DNA from: Haemophilus paraphrohaemolyticus
Lineage (GTDB): Bacteria > Pseudomonadota > Gammaproteobacteria > Enterobacterales > Pasteurellaceae
Length of the DNA stretch: 64,000 bases
Direction: 5' to 3'
Assembly (NCBI RefSeq): GCF_002015045.1
Contig: NZ_MUXX01000005.1
Span: forward strand, 1-64,000
A model generated the notes under the pieces. The model was not told the origin of the DNA and did no database searches. It was given only the letters and a program-made list of their open reading frames with translations. This document shows, in pieces, positions 18,738-27,331 of this stretch; the stretch's first letter is position 1; each line of letters begins with the position of its first letter. The position numbers and the translations under genes are program-made.

Positions 18738-20570
18738 TTAGAATCCTATTCGTCTTCTTGTTGCAGAAAACGCTGGTTTCACTTCACATTCCCCTTGTAG
18801 TGCCATCAGCCAATCTTGCACCTTGTGAAAAGGGGAAAATTGGTGACGGCGAGCCACTGCAGCAAAATCTCCTGGCGTCAGCAAATTAAGCGATTCAATC
18901 TGACTTAAATCCTCTTCCGATAACAACGGCAACCCTAAAATTTCCGCCTGTTGTTTAGCAAAATCTAAACGCTGTTTCAGCGTTAAATAATCAAACTTCA
19001 ATTTTAAATCAAAACGGCGTAAGGCTGCTGGATCAAGCACCTAAATTAAATTTGTTGATACCACCATCAGCTCTTCAAAGCGTTCAATTTGTGTCAACAT
19101 TTCATTCACTTGTGAACGCTCCCAGCTTCGATTTGCACCCTCTCGAGAAAATAAGAATGTATCCACTTCATCTAACACCAATAACGCATTATCAGCTTTC
19201 GCTTGTTCAAAGGCTTGAGCAATATTTTGTTCTGTCCCACCCACATAAGGATTAAGTAAATCTGAGCCTTGTTTTAACAACAATGGCATATCCAACTGTT
19301 CAGCAAGCCATGCTGCCCAAGCGGTTTTCCCTGTTCCCGGCGGGCCATAGCAACAAATTCGTCCTTTTTTCGACCGTTTTAACCCTTCACTAATACGATG
19401 AATATTGTCATTACAAGCCACATAATCCAAGTTATAGTCGGCTTTGCCTAAAACAAGCGGTTCGATTTTCGGTTTATTTTGCGATTTTAATGTTTGATTA
19501 AACATCATAAGCAACGTCTCCGCAAAATTTGACGTATTGAGTTCCTTTACCACCCGAATTGTGCGGTTTAAAATTGCAGGCGTTAATGACCGCACTTTAG
19601 CAAAATGCTGCACATAGGCTGGACTTAATTTTCCCTCGGCTAACTGCGTAATGAGTGCTGATTTATTTTTCAACGGCAAATCAGGCATTTCTAAAATAAG
19701 ATCAAAGCGGCGTAAAAAAGCAGGATCTATGCCAGAAACCGAATTAGATAGCCAAATCATTGGCACATTATTGTTTTCCAATAACTGATTCATCCAAGCC
19801 TTATTTTTCTGCGCCACAGAATGCCCAAAAAAACCAGCATCAAAAACATCTTCAATTTCATCAAAAATCAATAACGAAGATTGCCCTTCTAAAATCTTTT
19901 GTGCAACACGGCATTTATTCAAACGCTCTTCCGCTCGGATCACTTCCTCATTTTCATCCATATAAGTAATATTATGTGCCGAAACACTCACTGCTTTTGC
20001 TAATAACGTTGCGAACTCTGTTTTTCCTGTACCTGGTGCACCATAAATTAAAATATTCACACCTTTTCTACGGGTAGCGAATGAGGACTGAAGATAATCC
20101 AGCATCATTGTTTTCATCTCGTTTAAATAAGCAAAATCGTCTAAACTCAAACTAGATTCAATAGCTGGTTTTGTACAAGCTTTTAATAACACCTGCTTAT
20201 TTAATGGTTCTGAGATAAATTCATCAAAATCTAACATTTTTCCCCAATCCAAATAGTCATGGAACCTATCTGGATTATAGTTTCGTTCAAGCAAGCCATA
20301 ACCTAATAGTTTTCCCTTATCTTTTAAGGCAGAAATAATGTCTGATTTTGGCAAACCAAATAAATTTGATAATAACTCACTTACCCCTACCAAATTAGAT
20401 TTTGGTAATGCCTCGCTCAATTTTTTCAACGGCTCATCTAAGCGTAGCTGAACCGATAAACGGAAAAGCGTCTGCTCAGTAGTATTCAATGATAATAATT
20501 GGGTCAGCGTATCAATATTTTGTTCAATAATTGGATTCTCGTTTGTATAAAGAGCGGTCAATTTTGGCAA
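18738..20570 (-). pseudogene. tandem AAA ATPase interrupted by an in-frame amber codon
   Basis: The full reading is about 610 residues. A helical N-terminal region (1-130) is followed by AAA domain 1 (GAPGTGKT near 175, Walker B LLIFDEIED near 233, LRRFD near 286) and AAA domain 2 (GPPGTGKT near 410, LLVLDEVD near 463). A TAG at 19041-19043 follows VVSTNLI, and the same frame continues with LDPAALRRFDLK to a stop at 18738. Family AAA domains have a residue such as Gln here, so CAG to TAG is likely. The shortened 509-residue product would lack the arginine finger and lid of domain 2. It follows the 69-residue gene at 20580 by 9 bp. Confidence 0.8.
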
Positions 20571-20579
20571 CGTTTTATT

Positions 20580-20789
20580 TCATGCTTGTAATAATTTTTT
20601 TACTTTCGAACGAAAATCATCGCAACGCTCCATTTCACTCGGTAAACCTAAAGCCGCTGCAATATTGTCATAGTGCCAAACATTTTCATTAAAAACCTCT
20701 GCGAATCCTTGATATTCTAATAAAAGTTGCAACATTAATTTTTCGGTATAAGGGGAAACTGATGGTGGGTTAAGTTTGAATTTAGACAT
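20580..20789 (-). CDS. small protein encoded before the tandem AAA ATPase
   Basis: Not recognised. 69 residues from the ATG at 20789, chosen because GGAG lies 8 nt upstream; an ATG 6 nt earlier is too close to that box. It is predicted mostly helical and soluble (SPYTEKLMLQLLLEYQGFAEV), with no clear domain. It ends 9 bp before the AAA ATPase gene and probably encodes a partner or adaptor of it. It follows a promoter-like palindrome and a hairpin with a T run directly upstream. Confidence 0.65.
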   Translation of the reverse strand: MSKFKLNPPSVSPYTEKLMLQLLLEYQGFAEVFNENVWHYDNIAAALGLPSEMERCDDFRSKVKKLLQA

Positions 20790-20803
20790 AATCATTACTC
20801 CAA

Positions 20804-20835
20804 TAAAAAATGCTCAAACCTAATGGGTTTGAGCA
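20804..20835 (-). terminator. hairpin with U-run inside the leader of the small gene and AAA gene
   Basis: On the minus strand TGCTCAAACC/GGTTTGAGCA forms a perfect 10-bp stem with a 5-nt loop, followed by TTTTTTATT and then the GGAG box of the next gene. It would stop transcripts coming from the DUF262 genes. A transcript begun at the promoter-like site just upstream would start inside the 5' arm and not form the full stem. Confidence 0.8.
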
Positions 20836-20836
20836 T

Positions 20837-20869
20837 AGTTTAAGAAGTAGAGCGACAGATTGTGTCGTT
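20837..20869 (-). promoter_or_regulatory. promoter-like site with shared palindrome, copy 1
   Basis: On the minus strand: AACGACACAATCTGTCGC (20852-20869), a 9-nt spacer, then the -10-like TAAACT (20837-20842). The palindrome overlaps the stop codon of the upstream DUF262 gene. The same palindrome and the same 9-nt spacing occur at 26148-26165 and 28979-28996. Confidence 0.6.
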
Positions 20870-22856
20870 ATGATTTAGAAATATTGGGAATTGGTGTGTT
20901 TAACAACATCCACATCTCTTCCCCATGCTTTAATATCTCCTCAGTTTTCCAATTATTAAGCTCTTTTGTTTTTTCCATCATTAAAGCCTGTTTTAGACTA
21001 TCATAATTTTCATCTTGATAATAAGTACATTTAGCTTCAGGTGTTAAATTACTTAAACGAGAGTTTTTACTTTGAGATAACAAATACAAGTTACCAAAAT
21101 TATCTAAAGTCTTTTTCTCTAATCTCTCTAACTCATGTTCTTCTGAAGGGTGCTGTGGATAATGATGCTCAACAGAACTTCTGAATGTAAATCTAAATTT
21201 TTTCCAAATAGCCTCTTTATTTTTAATAGTTAACCATTTGTCATTTTCTGACAAAATTTCTACTTTTTGTTCTTGTTCTTGTTCTTGTTCGTGGAAAAAT
21301 TTCCATAACTGATAATCTAATCGATTAAATATAAAGTTAGGAACATTTACTCCATCATCCCAATCTTTTTTATCTCCTGAGTTTAATTCAAATTCTACTT
21401 TATCCAATATAATATCTGTAATATCTTTTCCTTGGCAGTTATTACCAAAATAGAATTTATCACAAAGATCTTCTAGAAAATCAATATAGTTACTGGGAGT
21501 TATATTATCCTTATTCTTAAATAACCAACGTAATACAGCATACAACCAATTTTTATAACTATGAGATGTGTTAGAAACATGGAACATTGAAAGTAACATC
21601 ACTGCTTTTTTTGTAGGATCACTATCCTTAAGTTCTTCATCATCATTTTTATTTTCAGTATTGTCACTAAATGAATTTTTATAGTAATAATTTGAACTAC
21701 TACGCATAATCTTCCATAACGACCAATTTTCTTCTCCAGTTCTAATTGTGCTAGATTTGATAACATAACGATCAAAAAGATAGCGACAAGTAAATAAAAC
21801 AAAAATGAACTTTCTAACTTCCCTATCATTATCTTTAAAGCTTTCTTCGTAAGACTTTAATAAGAACTTCTCATCTAATGACACATTTTGAGTAAAATCT
21901 TGATCTTTATTATATTCTTCTAAATGAATTCTTAAAACATGCATTAAGAAATTAGGAAAATTAATTACTGAAGTAAATGCACCATCATATTTATCTTCTA
22001 AATACCCATCTTTTATTTCTATTTTTTTCTTGCTATCAAGAAGATCTACGATTTTCTTTCCGTCCTCTTCTTTATTTCCTTTACCTCTATTAAGTTCATT
22101 GGCTACTTTTAAAATTTCCTTTCTAAAAACTCTAGGTGTTTTCTGCCAATCATTACCAAAAATGACTTCTCTTAACTCAGAGTTAACCCCCGTAACAACA
22201 TAACGACTCATATCAGAACAAGCATCCCAGATTTTTGCAAATAATGATTGCTCAGATATTGGCAACTCCTTCATCAAACGAGCTTTTAGAATTTCATGCT
22301 TTTCAAGCTGTTCTCCACGGGTATTCATAATTTCGAAATAATGGTTTAAATCTGTACCTTCTGGCACTTCAGTTCGAATGATTTCAACTTTATCCAAAAG
22401 GAACTTTACAATTTCATCTTTATTATTCCCCCATTCATCAATTACTTTCTTAATTGTTTTTAATGCTTGTGAAAAATTACTTGGTAATTTTTCAGAATTA
22501 AGATTGGATAATGCTTGTTCAGATTCATCTCGATGTTCAAAAAAAACATTTCTAAAACCTAATTTGCCAAGATGATGCATTATTAACGTAAGTGTTGTTA
22601 GTCTTTGCTGGCCATCAATCACTTCAAAATCATCATTTTCTCGGCGATAGACAACTAAGCTTCCAATATAATATTTTTTATCTTGTTCTTTATTTTTTTC
22701 ACAAGCATTTTTTATATCTTGAAGTAATGAACTAATTTCATTATCACCCCAAGCATAATTACGCTGGTAGATTGGAATAATATAGTTACATTTATTATCA
22801 TTATCAAATAAATCAGACACGGTTAATGTTTTTACATATTTTATATTATTAGTCAT
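20868..22856 (-). CDS. DUF262 protein with HNH-like C-terminal domain (GmrSD-like)
   Basis: About 662 residues. The N-terminal DUF262 (ParB-like fold) carries IPIYQRNYAWG near 27, VIDGQQRLTTL near 75 and NTRGEQLEKHEILKA near 180. The C-terminal part near 560-620 has VEHHYPQHP and DNFGNLYLLSQSKNSRLSN, the pattern of DUF1524/HNH nucleases. This architecture is that of GmrS-GmrD type IV restriction enzymes, which cut modified DNA, and of related defence proteins. The ATG at 22856 with GGAG is chosen. It lies 1 bp after the stop of a second DUF262 gene. The region is AT-rich relative to core genes. Confidence 0.85.
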   Translation of the reverse strand: MTNNIKYVKTLTVSDLFDNDNKCNYIIPIYQRNYAWGDNEISSLLQDIKNACEKNKEQDKKYYIGSLVVYRRENDDFEVIDGQQRLTTLTLIMHHLGKLGFRNVFFEHRDESEQALSNLNSEKLPSNFSQALKTIKKVIDEWGNNKDEIVKFLLDKVEIIRTEVPEGTDLNHYFEIMNTRGEQLEKHEILKARLMKELPISEQSLFAKIWDACSDMSRYVVTGVNSELREVIFGNDWQKTPRVFRKEILKVANELNRGKGNKEEDGKKIVDLLDSKKKIEIKDGYLEDKYDGAFTSVINFPNFLMHVLRIHLEEYNKDQDFTQNVSLDEKFLLKSYEESFKDNDREVRKFIFVLFTCRYLFDRYVIKSSTIRTGEENWSLWKIMRSSSNYYYKNSFSDNTENKNDDEELKDSDPTKKAVMLLSMFHVSNTSHSYKNWLYAVLRWLFKNKDNITPSNYIDFLEDLCDKFYFGNNCQGKDITDIILDKVEFELNSGDKKDWDDGVNVPNFIFNRLDYQLWKFFHEQEQEQEQKVEILSENDKWLTIKNKEAIWKKFRFTFRSSVEHHYPQHPSEEHELERLEKKTLDNFGNLYLLSQSKNSRLSNLTPEAKCTYYQDENYDSLKQALMMEKTKELNNWKTEEILKHGEEMWMLLNTPIPNISKS

Positions 22857-22857
22857 C

Positions 22858-24228
22858 TTATACTCCAAAAACTTCTTTTATTTTACCATCTATATTTCCA
22901 TTTACATTTGGAAAAGCTACTGTATCTTTAATTAACGAGAGTCTTAAAGGATATTTTAATACTTGAGATGGTGTTAAAGAACGCTCTATATGGGAAAGTA
23001 ATCCACTTTTTGAGCAAGCTTCATCTTCTACTATTTTAAATGGGATACGTTGATGTTTAAAGCGAATCAGGTAAACCCATAAAAATGCTTTACTTATAAA
23101 TTCATCTAAATATACTTCACCAAATTTATCAAAATAGAATAATACGGTACATTCGAATAAATTTTTCAAATATTTATCTCCTACTCGATAGCAATACTCT
23201 TGATTGTTAAGAAAAGTATTTACGCCTTTTTCTATATCTTTACCGTTAATTTTTTTCACTTTATCAACAAGCCCACTTCCTTCTTTAAATAATTTTTCAT
23301 AGAGCTCAGAATAATACTGAACATAATCAAAAAATTGCTCTCCATTTATTAGAGTTTGTATTGTTTGAAAACTTGTCTTCACAAATCTTGGATGATAAAA
23401 CATAGGATTTTGTTGTGCTAATTTCTCTACAACCTTTGTTGAAAACAGTGGACTAAGATAAGGATAGGTAGCACCTTCTGATACACCTTTAAATGTCTCT
23501 AGCTCGTCCGATGTAAAAACCTCTCCGCTTTCTTGATAGTGCCATCGGCGTAATCTAAAAAGAATATAGTTGATAATTTTATCTAAGTTATTAATTTCTT
23601 GAGAAAGTGCAGATTTCTCCCAACGTTCAACACAATGATGAATAATCTCTTTTGGCTTATCTTCCATTTCTCGTAAATGATAAGCTTTCAGCAAATCATA
23701 AGATTCTAAAGGTTTCCCTCTTGAGTTTTGTGAGTCAAAAAATTGGAAGGCTTCGTCTAAATCATCTAATTCAACATAAACCATCTCACAAATTTCTAAA
23801 AGATACTTTTTAAATGCTTCCTTATGGGAAATAGAATAATTTTTAATAAAATTATAATTATTAATTATATTACTCTTACTAAGAGTATGTGCTACACCCT
23901 CATCTAATAAAGACTTATCCATGAATTTTTTTTCATTATTCAAATAATAAAGTAATAATGAAAGCGTAATTAAACGTTGCTGACCATCAACAATATCTAA
24001 CTTTTCTTCAATTTTTTTAGTTTCTTTGTTTTCTTCATTATATTTATGTATTACCACTGTTCCAATTCGATAAACTTGTTGTTGATTACGGAAATGTGTC
24101 AGTAAATCATCAAGTAATTGTTGAACGTGTTTTATTGTCCATTTATATGGTCTTTGATAATCAGGAATGCTCAACTTCAAATCAAATACATCTTTAATCT
24201 TGAGTATTTTTGCTTTTTCTTCACTCAT
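22858..24228 (-). CDS. DUF262 protein without an evident nuclease tail
   Basis: 456 residues. DUF262 motifs are present: IPDYQRPYKW near 21, IVDGQQRLITL near 80 and DSQNSRGKPLESYDLLKA near 167. The C-terminal half is helical, and I see no HNH pattern there. DUF262 domains bind or hydrolyse nucleotides in GmrSD-like enzymes. The gene sits between PP2C and the DUF262-HNH gene, 38 bp after the former and 1 bp before the latter, so the two DUF262 proteins are probably made together and may form a complex. Confidence 0.85.
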   Translation of the reverse strand: MSEEKAKILKIKDVFDLKLSIPDYQRPYKWTIKHVQQLLDDLLTHFRNQQQVYRIGTVVIHKYNEENKETKKIEEKLDIVDGQQRLITLSLLLYYLNNEKKFMDKSLLDEGVAHTLSKSNIINNYNFIKNYSISHKEAFKKYLLEICEMVYVELDDLDEAFQFFDSQNSRGKPLESYDLLKAYHLREMEDKPKEIIHHCVERWEKSALSQEINNLDKIINYILFRLRRWHYQESGEVFTSDELETFKGVSEGATYPYLSPLFSTKVVEKLAQQNPMFYHPRFVKTSFQTIQTLINGEQFFDYVQYYSELYEKLFKEGSGLVDKVKKINGKDIEKGVNTFLNNQEYCYRVGDKYLKNLFECTVLFYFDKFGEVYLDEFISKAFLWVYLIRFKHQRIPFKIVEDEACSKSGLLSHIERSLTPSQVLKYPLRLSLIKDTVAFPNVNGNIDGKIKEVFGV

Positions 24229-24266
24229 AATAATTTGGGTTCCTTAGAATATTTTTATAATATAAA

Positions 24267-25019
24267 TCAAAATGCACAGATTATAACCGATAAATCATCA
24301 TAAAATCCTTGTTTAGCAATTAATTTACGGCAAACAGTCAATCTTGATTTATCATTATCATATTGTTTCCAAATCTTTTCTCTTACTTCAGCAGAAAGGC
24401 CATCTGTTAATCCATCAGAGCAAAGTAATAAACTTTCTCCTTGCTGAATTTCAGTTTCTTGATAAAAAATTTTATCTTGAAATTCAGAATAATCGGCGAC
24501 TAAACAAGAAGAAACGCCACCATAAATCGTGGCAAAATCGTCTTCTTTTTTATCGAGGAAATCAGCCAATAATTCAGAAAGAATTGAATGATCTTGGGTA
24601 ATCTGTTGCCAGTTTCCTTGAGTATCAATCAAATAAGCACGACTGTCGCCTACGCTCAGAATTTTCGCTTTACGGGTAATTTGATCAATTTCGGCAGCCA
24701 CAAACGTGGTCGCCGAACCGAAATAATCCTCCGCTAATTCTGCTGATAAACTGGATTGTAAATCGTAGATCGTTTGGCGACTTAGGCTTTCCATTTTGCT
24801 TAATAATTGCATAGCCAATTTGCTCGCTTTTTCAGGTCGGTTGTTATTGGAAATTCCATCTGCCACGCCCACAATAAAGTGCGGTCGGTTTTCAAGACAT
24901 TTTTCAGCTGTTTTGAGTTTATATTGAAACACCGCTTCGCCATTAAAAAGAGCATCTTGGTTGTGTCGCTTGTTGCTGCCAATTTGTTGGCAGAAGGTAA
25001 TTTCGCAAAAATTTTCCAT
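24267..25019 (-). CDS. PP2C-type Ser/Thr protein phosphatase
   Basis: 250 residues covering a complete PP2C domain. Motifs in order are RHNQDALF near 18, GVADGIS near 50, GSATTFVAAEI near 101, SVGDSRAYL near 122, LLCSDGLTDGL near 197 and the C-terminal DDLSV. The metal-binding aspartates are therefore kept. It would remove phosphate from Ser or Thr of a partner, yet no kinase is visible in the island. Its ATG overlaps the Sir2 stop as TAATG, so the two are translationally coupled. A Hin-type uptake sequence (AAGTGCGGTC) lies within the gene near 24877. Confidence 0.9.
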   Translation of the reverse strand: MENFCEITFCQQIGSNKRHNQDALFNGEAVFQYKLKTAEKCLENRPHFIVGVADGISNNNRPEKASKLAMQLLSKMESLSRQTIYDLQSSLSAELAEDYFGSATTFVAAEIDQITRKAKILSVGDSRAYLIDTQGNWQQITQDHSILSELLADFLDKKEDDFATIYGGVSSCLVADYSEFQDKIFYQETEIQQGESLLLCSDGLTDGLSAEVREKIWKQYDNDKSRLTVCRKLIAKQGFYDDLSVIICAF

Positions 25020-25864
25020 TATTCAACCGCTTGTTGAGAAGGATTTAGAAGGCTATCAATCGCTTTTAGGGCATCTAACGCTTTCATTTCTAGACTTAAA
25101 AAGTGCATTTTCGGCACACCTTCATCTTGTGGGTTAATACGGATAAATCCGCCCTTTTTTGCTTTCGCCGTACGCTCAGAAAAGCGACGCACAGTTGGAA
25201 TGGCTTTCCCTGCCCCCAGTTCGATGACGACGAGATTTTGCACTTCTTTTAACCACGATTCTAACCGCACTTTTTTAAAATCCTGATATTGACTTGCGTA
25301 ACTCCAATCATTAAACATTAGTACATTTTGACGAGCAAAGCCCCCACAATAAGGACAATGTGGTTTTTCACTGGTTAAACATAAGTTTTCATTGTCCACG
25401 ACAGGTTGAAAACTTGATGCAGACCGACTTAATCCTCGACAATTATTGACACACTGAAGACGCTCCAAAGTACCGTGTACTTCATAAACATGGCTATCAT
25501 CAAAACCAGCCTTTTGAAAATGCCCATCAACATTACTGGTAAAAACAAAATATCCGTGAGATTTAGCTTCCGCCCAGCGTTTTAAAATCTGATACCCTTC
25601 GTGAGGAATAGTATTTCGGTATTGAACTAATCGATGCCCATAAAACCAATAGGCAAGTTCCTGATTATGCTTATAAGCTAGTGGCGTCGCGATCTCTTCA
25701 AAAGATATATTATGTTCTTTAAACATAGGATAAGCATTCCAAAATCCACCAACGCTGCGGAAATCGGGCAGCCCAGAATCCACGCTCATACCCGCACCAG
25801 CTGTAATTAAAATGCCATCCGCTTTTCGGATAAGTTCCACTGCATAATTCAAATCATTTTTCAT
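25019..25864 (-). CDS. Sir2-family NAD-dependent enzyme with zinc ribbon
   Basis: 281 residues. The NAD-binding motif GAGMSVDSGLPDFR is near 22-35, SNVDGHF near 107, the catalytic His in YEVHGTLE near 127, and two Cys pairs (CVNNC and CPYCGG) build the structural zinc site. In place of the usual GTSL the C-terminal motif is ELGAGKAIPTVR. Bacterial Sir2 proteins either remove acyl groups from lysine or deplete NAD in defence systems; which applies cannot be told. The start overlaps the stop of the FtsK-gamma gene (ATGA), and the stop overlaps the PP2C start. Confidence 0.9.
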   Translation of the reverse strand: MKNDLNYAVELIRKADGILITAGAGMSVDSGLPDFRSVGGFWNAYPMFKEHNISFEEIATPLAYKHNQELAYWFYGHRLVQYRNTIPHEGYQILKRWAEAKSHGYFVFTSNVDGHFQKAGFDDSHVYEVHGTLERLQCVNNCRGLSRSASSFQPVVDNENLCLTSEKPHCPYCGGFARQNVLMFNDWSYASQYQDFKKVRLESWLKEVQNLVVIELGAGKAIPTVRRFSERTAKAKKGGFIRINPQDEGVPKMHFLSLEMKALDALKAIDSLLNPSQQAVE

Positions 25865-26061
25865 AATACTTTTCTCTGTCCACTTTTCATTGATGAAATA
25901 ATACCCGCTTGTTCCAACTGTTCTAAAATTTGTCCAGCTCGATTAAAACCCAACATAAATCTGCGTTGAATCATCGAGCAAGATGCAACTTTTTGTTGTT
26001 GCACAAATTTTTTTACATCCTCAAAAAGTGGATCTCTTGCCATAATTACTTTCATTGCCAT
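25861..26061 (-). CDS. stand-alone FtsK gamma domain (winged-helix DNA-binding protein)
   Basis: 66 residues that correspond almost entirely to the C-terminal gamma domain of FtsK: DPLFEDVKKFVQQQKVASCS, then IQRRFMLGFNRAGQILEQLE and GIISS. In FtsK this winged helix reads KOPS sequences and activates XerD. There is no translocase motor here, so this is an orphan DNA reader or regulator. It has an AAGGAG box and heads the operon, overlapping Sir2 by 4 bp. It could be the regulator of its own promoter or the DNA sensor of the system. Confidence 0.85.
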   Translation of the reverse strand: MAMKVIMARDPLFEDVKKFVQQQKVASCSMIQRRFMLGFNRAGQILEQLEQAGIISSMKSGQRKVL

Positions 26062-26132
26062 TATTTGCTCCTTTTTCTTAATTAAAGGCTTTATAAATAT
26101 GTAAGAAGTAAAGAATTTCTCTTTATGGAGAA

Positions 26133-26165
26133 ATTATATGAAAGGAAGCGACAACTTGTGTCGTT
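26133..26165 (-). promoter_or_regulatory. promoter with shared palindrome, copy 2, ahead of the FtsK-gamma operon
   Basis: On the minus strand: AACGACACAAGTTGTCGC (26148-26165), 9 nt, then a consensus -10 TATAAT (26133-26138). The palindrome covers the -35 position. It lies about 70 bp upstream of the start codon of the five-gene operon. Confidence 0.7.
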
Positions 26166-26228
26166 TGCGAATGTTGAAAGCGGTTATTTTTAAAGATCTT
26201 TTACAAATAAGATTATCCTTATTGCAAT

Positions 26229-26256
26229 ATGTATATTTATCTGGTTATATATACAT
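26229..26256. promoter_or_regulatory. inverted repeat upstream of the RhuM-Fic gene
   Basis: ATGTATAT (26229-26236) and ATATACAT (26249-26256) form an 8-bp inverted repeat in the AT-rich region 23 bp before the start codon. It is a plausible operator for autoregulation by the gene's N-terminal DNA-binding part. Confidence 0.45.
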
Positions 26257-26278
26257 GTAAGTTATTAAGGAAAATAAT

Positions 26279-27280
26279 ATGAATAACCAAAACCCGATTG
26301 AAATTTACCAAGCTCAAGATGGCACAACGCAAGTGGAAGTGAGATTTGAAAATGACACCGTTTGGCTAAGTTTACAGCAAATGGCTGATTTATTTGGGCG
26401 AGATAAGTCCGTTATTTCACGTCATTTACGCAATATCTATACTGATAGCGAGTTAAATAGAGAAGCAACTGTTGCAAAAAATGCAACAGTTCAAATTGAA
26501 GGCAAAAGACAAATTAATCGAACAATTGAATACTATAATCTTGATGTAATTATATCTGTGGGTTATAGAGTTAATTCTATTTTAGGTACTAAATTTAGAA
26601 TTTGGGCAACTGCACGTTTAAAAGAATATCTTACTCAAGGCTATACCATTAACCAAAAACGTTTACAGCAAAATGCTCACGAATTAGAACAAGCACTTGC
26701 GCTTATTCAAAAAACGGCAAATTCAGCGGAATTAACGCTAGAAAGTGGTCGTGGATTAGTGGATATTGTCAGCCGTTATACGCATACGTTTTTATGGCTA
26801 CAACAATATGATGAAGGTTTACTTACCGAACCACAAACACAGCAAGGCGGTACATTACCGACTTATGCTGAGGCCTATTCTGCACTAGCAGAGTTGAAAT
26901 CACAGCTGATGGCAAAAGGTGAAGCAAGTGATCTGTTTGGACGTGAACGAGATAATGGCTTATCTGCGATTCTAGGCAATTTAGATCAAAGTGTATTTGG
27001 TGAACCCGCTTATCCAAGCATTGAAGCAAAAGCAGCGCATTTACTTTATTTTGTTGTCAAGAACCATCCTTTTTCAGATGGTAATAAACGTAGCGGTGCA
27101 TTTTTATTTGTAGATTTCTTACATAGAAATGGGCGTTTGTTTGATCATAATGGGCATCCAGTTATCAATGATACCGGGCTTGCTGCACTCACGTTATTAG
27201 TTGCCGAATCTGATCCGAAACAAAAAGAAACGCTCATTAGGCTTATTATGCATATGCTTAAACATAAGCAAGATAAGTAA
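26279..27280 (+). CDS. RhuM-Fic/Doc fusion protein
   Basis: 333 residues. The N-terminal half is the RhuM domain (VWLSLQQMADLFGRDKSVIS, then RHLRNIY and NLDVIISVGYRVNS), which is phage-antirepressor-like and probably DNA binding. The C-terminal third is a Fic/Doc domain with the motif HPFSDGNKRSGAF near 265, the Doc-type active loop, preceded by an inhibitory-helix-like stretch. Doc enzymes modify translation factors by phosphorylation or AMPylation, and Fic toxins often have a linked antitoxin; none is separate here. It is transcribed away from the FtsK-gamma operon and is the only plus-strand gene in the island. Confidence 0.88.
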   Translation: MNNQNPIEIYQAQDGTTQVEVRFENDTVWLSLQQMADLFGRDKSVISRHLRNIYTDSELNREATVAKNATVQIEGKRQINRTIEYYNLDVIISVGYRVNSILGTKFRIWATARLKEYLTQGYTINQKRLQQNAHELEQALALIQKTANSAELTLESGRGLVDIVSRYTHTFLWLQQYDEGLLTEPQTQQGGTLPTYAEAYSALAELKSQLMAKGEASDLFGRERDNGLSAILGNLDQSVFGEPAYPSIEAKAAHLLYFVVKNHPFSDGNKRSGAFLFVDFLHRNGRLFDHNGHPVINDTGLAALTLLVAESDPKQKETLIRLIMHMLKHKQDK

Positions 27281-27284
27281 TGAT

Positions 27285-27310
27285 AAATAGCGACCGAAGT
27301 CGCTATTTAT
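27285..27310. terminator. bidirectional terminator between RhuM-Fic and Sir2
   Basis: Perfect stem AAATAGCGAC/GTCGCTATTT with a CGAA tetraloop, followed by T-rich sequence, between two convergent genes. A Hin-type uptake signal AAGTGCGGTC follows at 27316. Confidence 0.85.
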
Positions 27311-27331
27311 TTAAAAAGTGCGGTCGATTTT

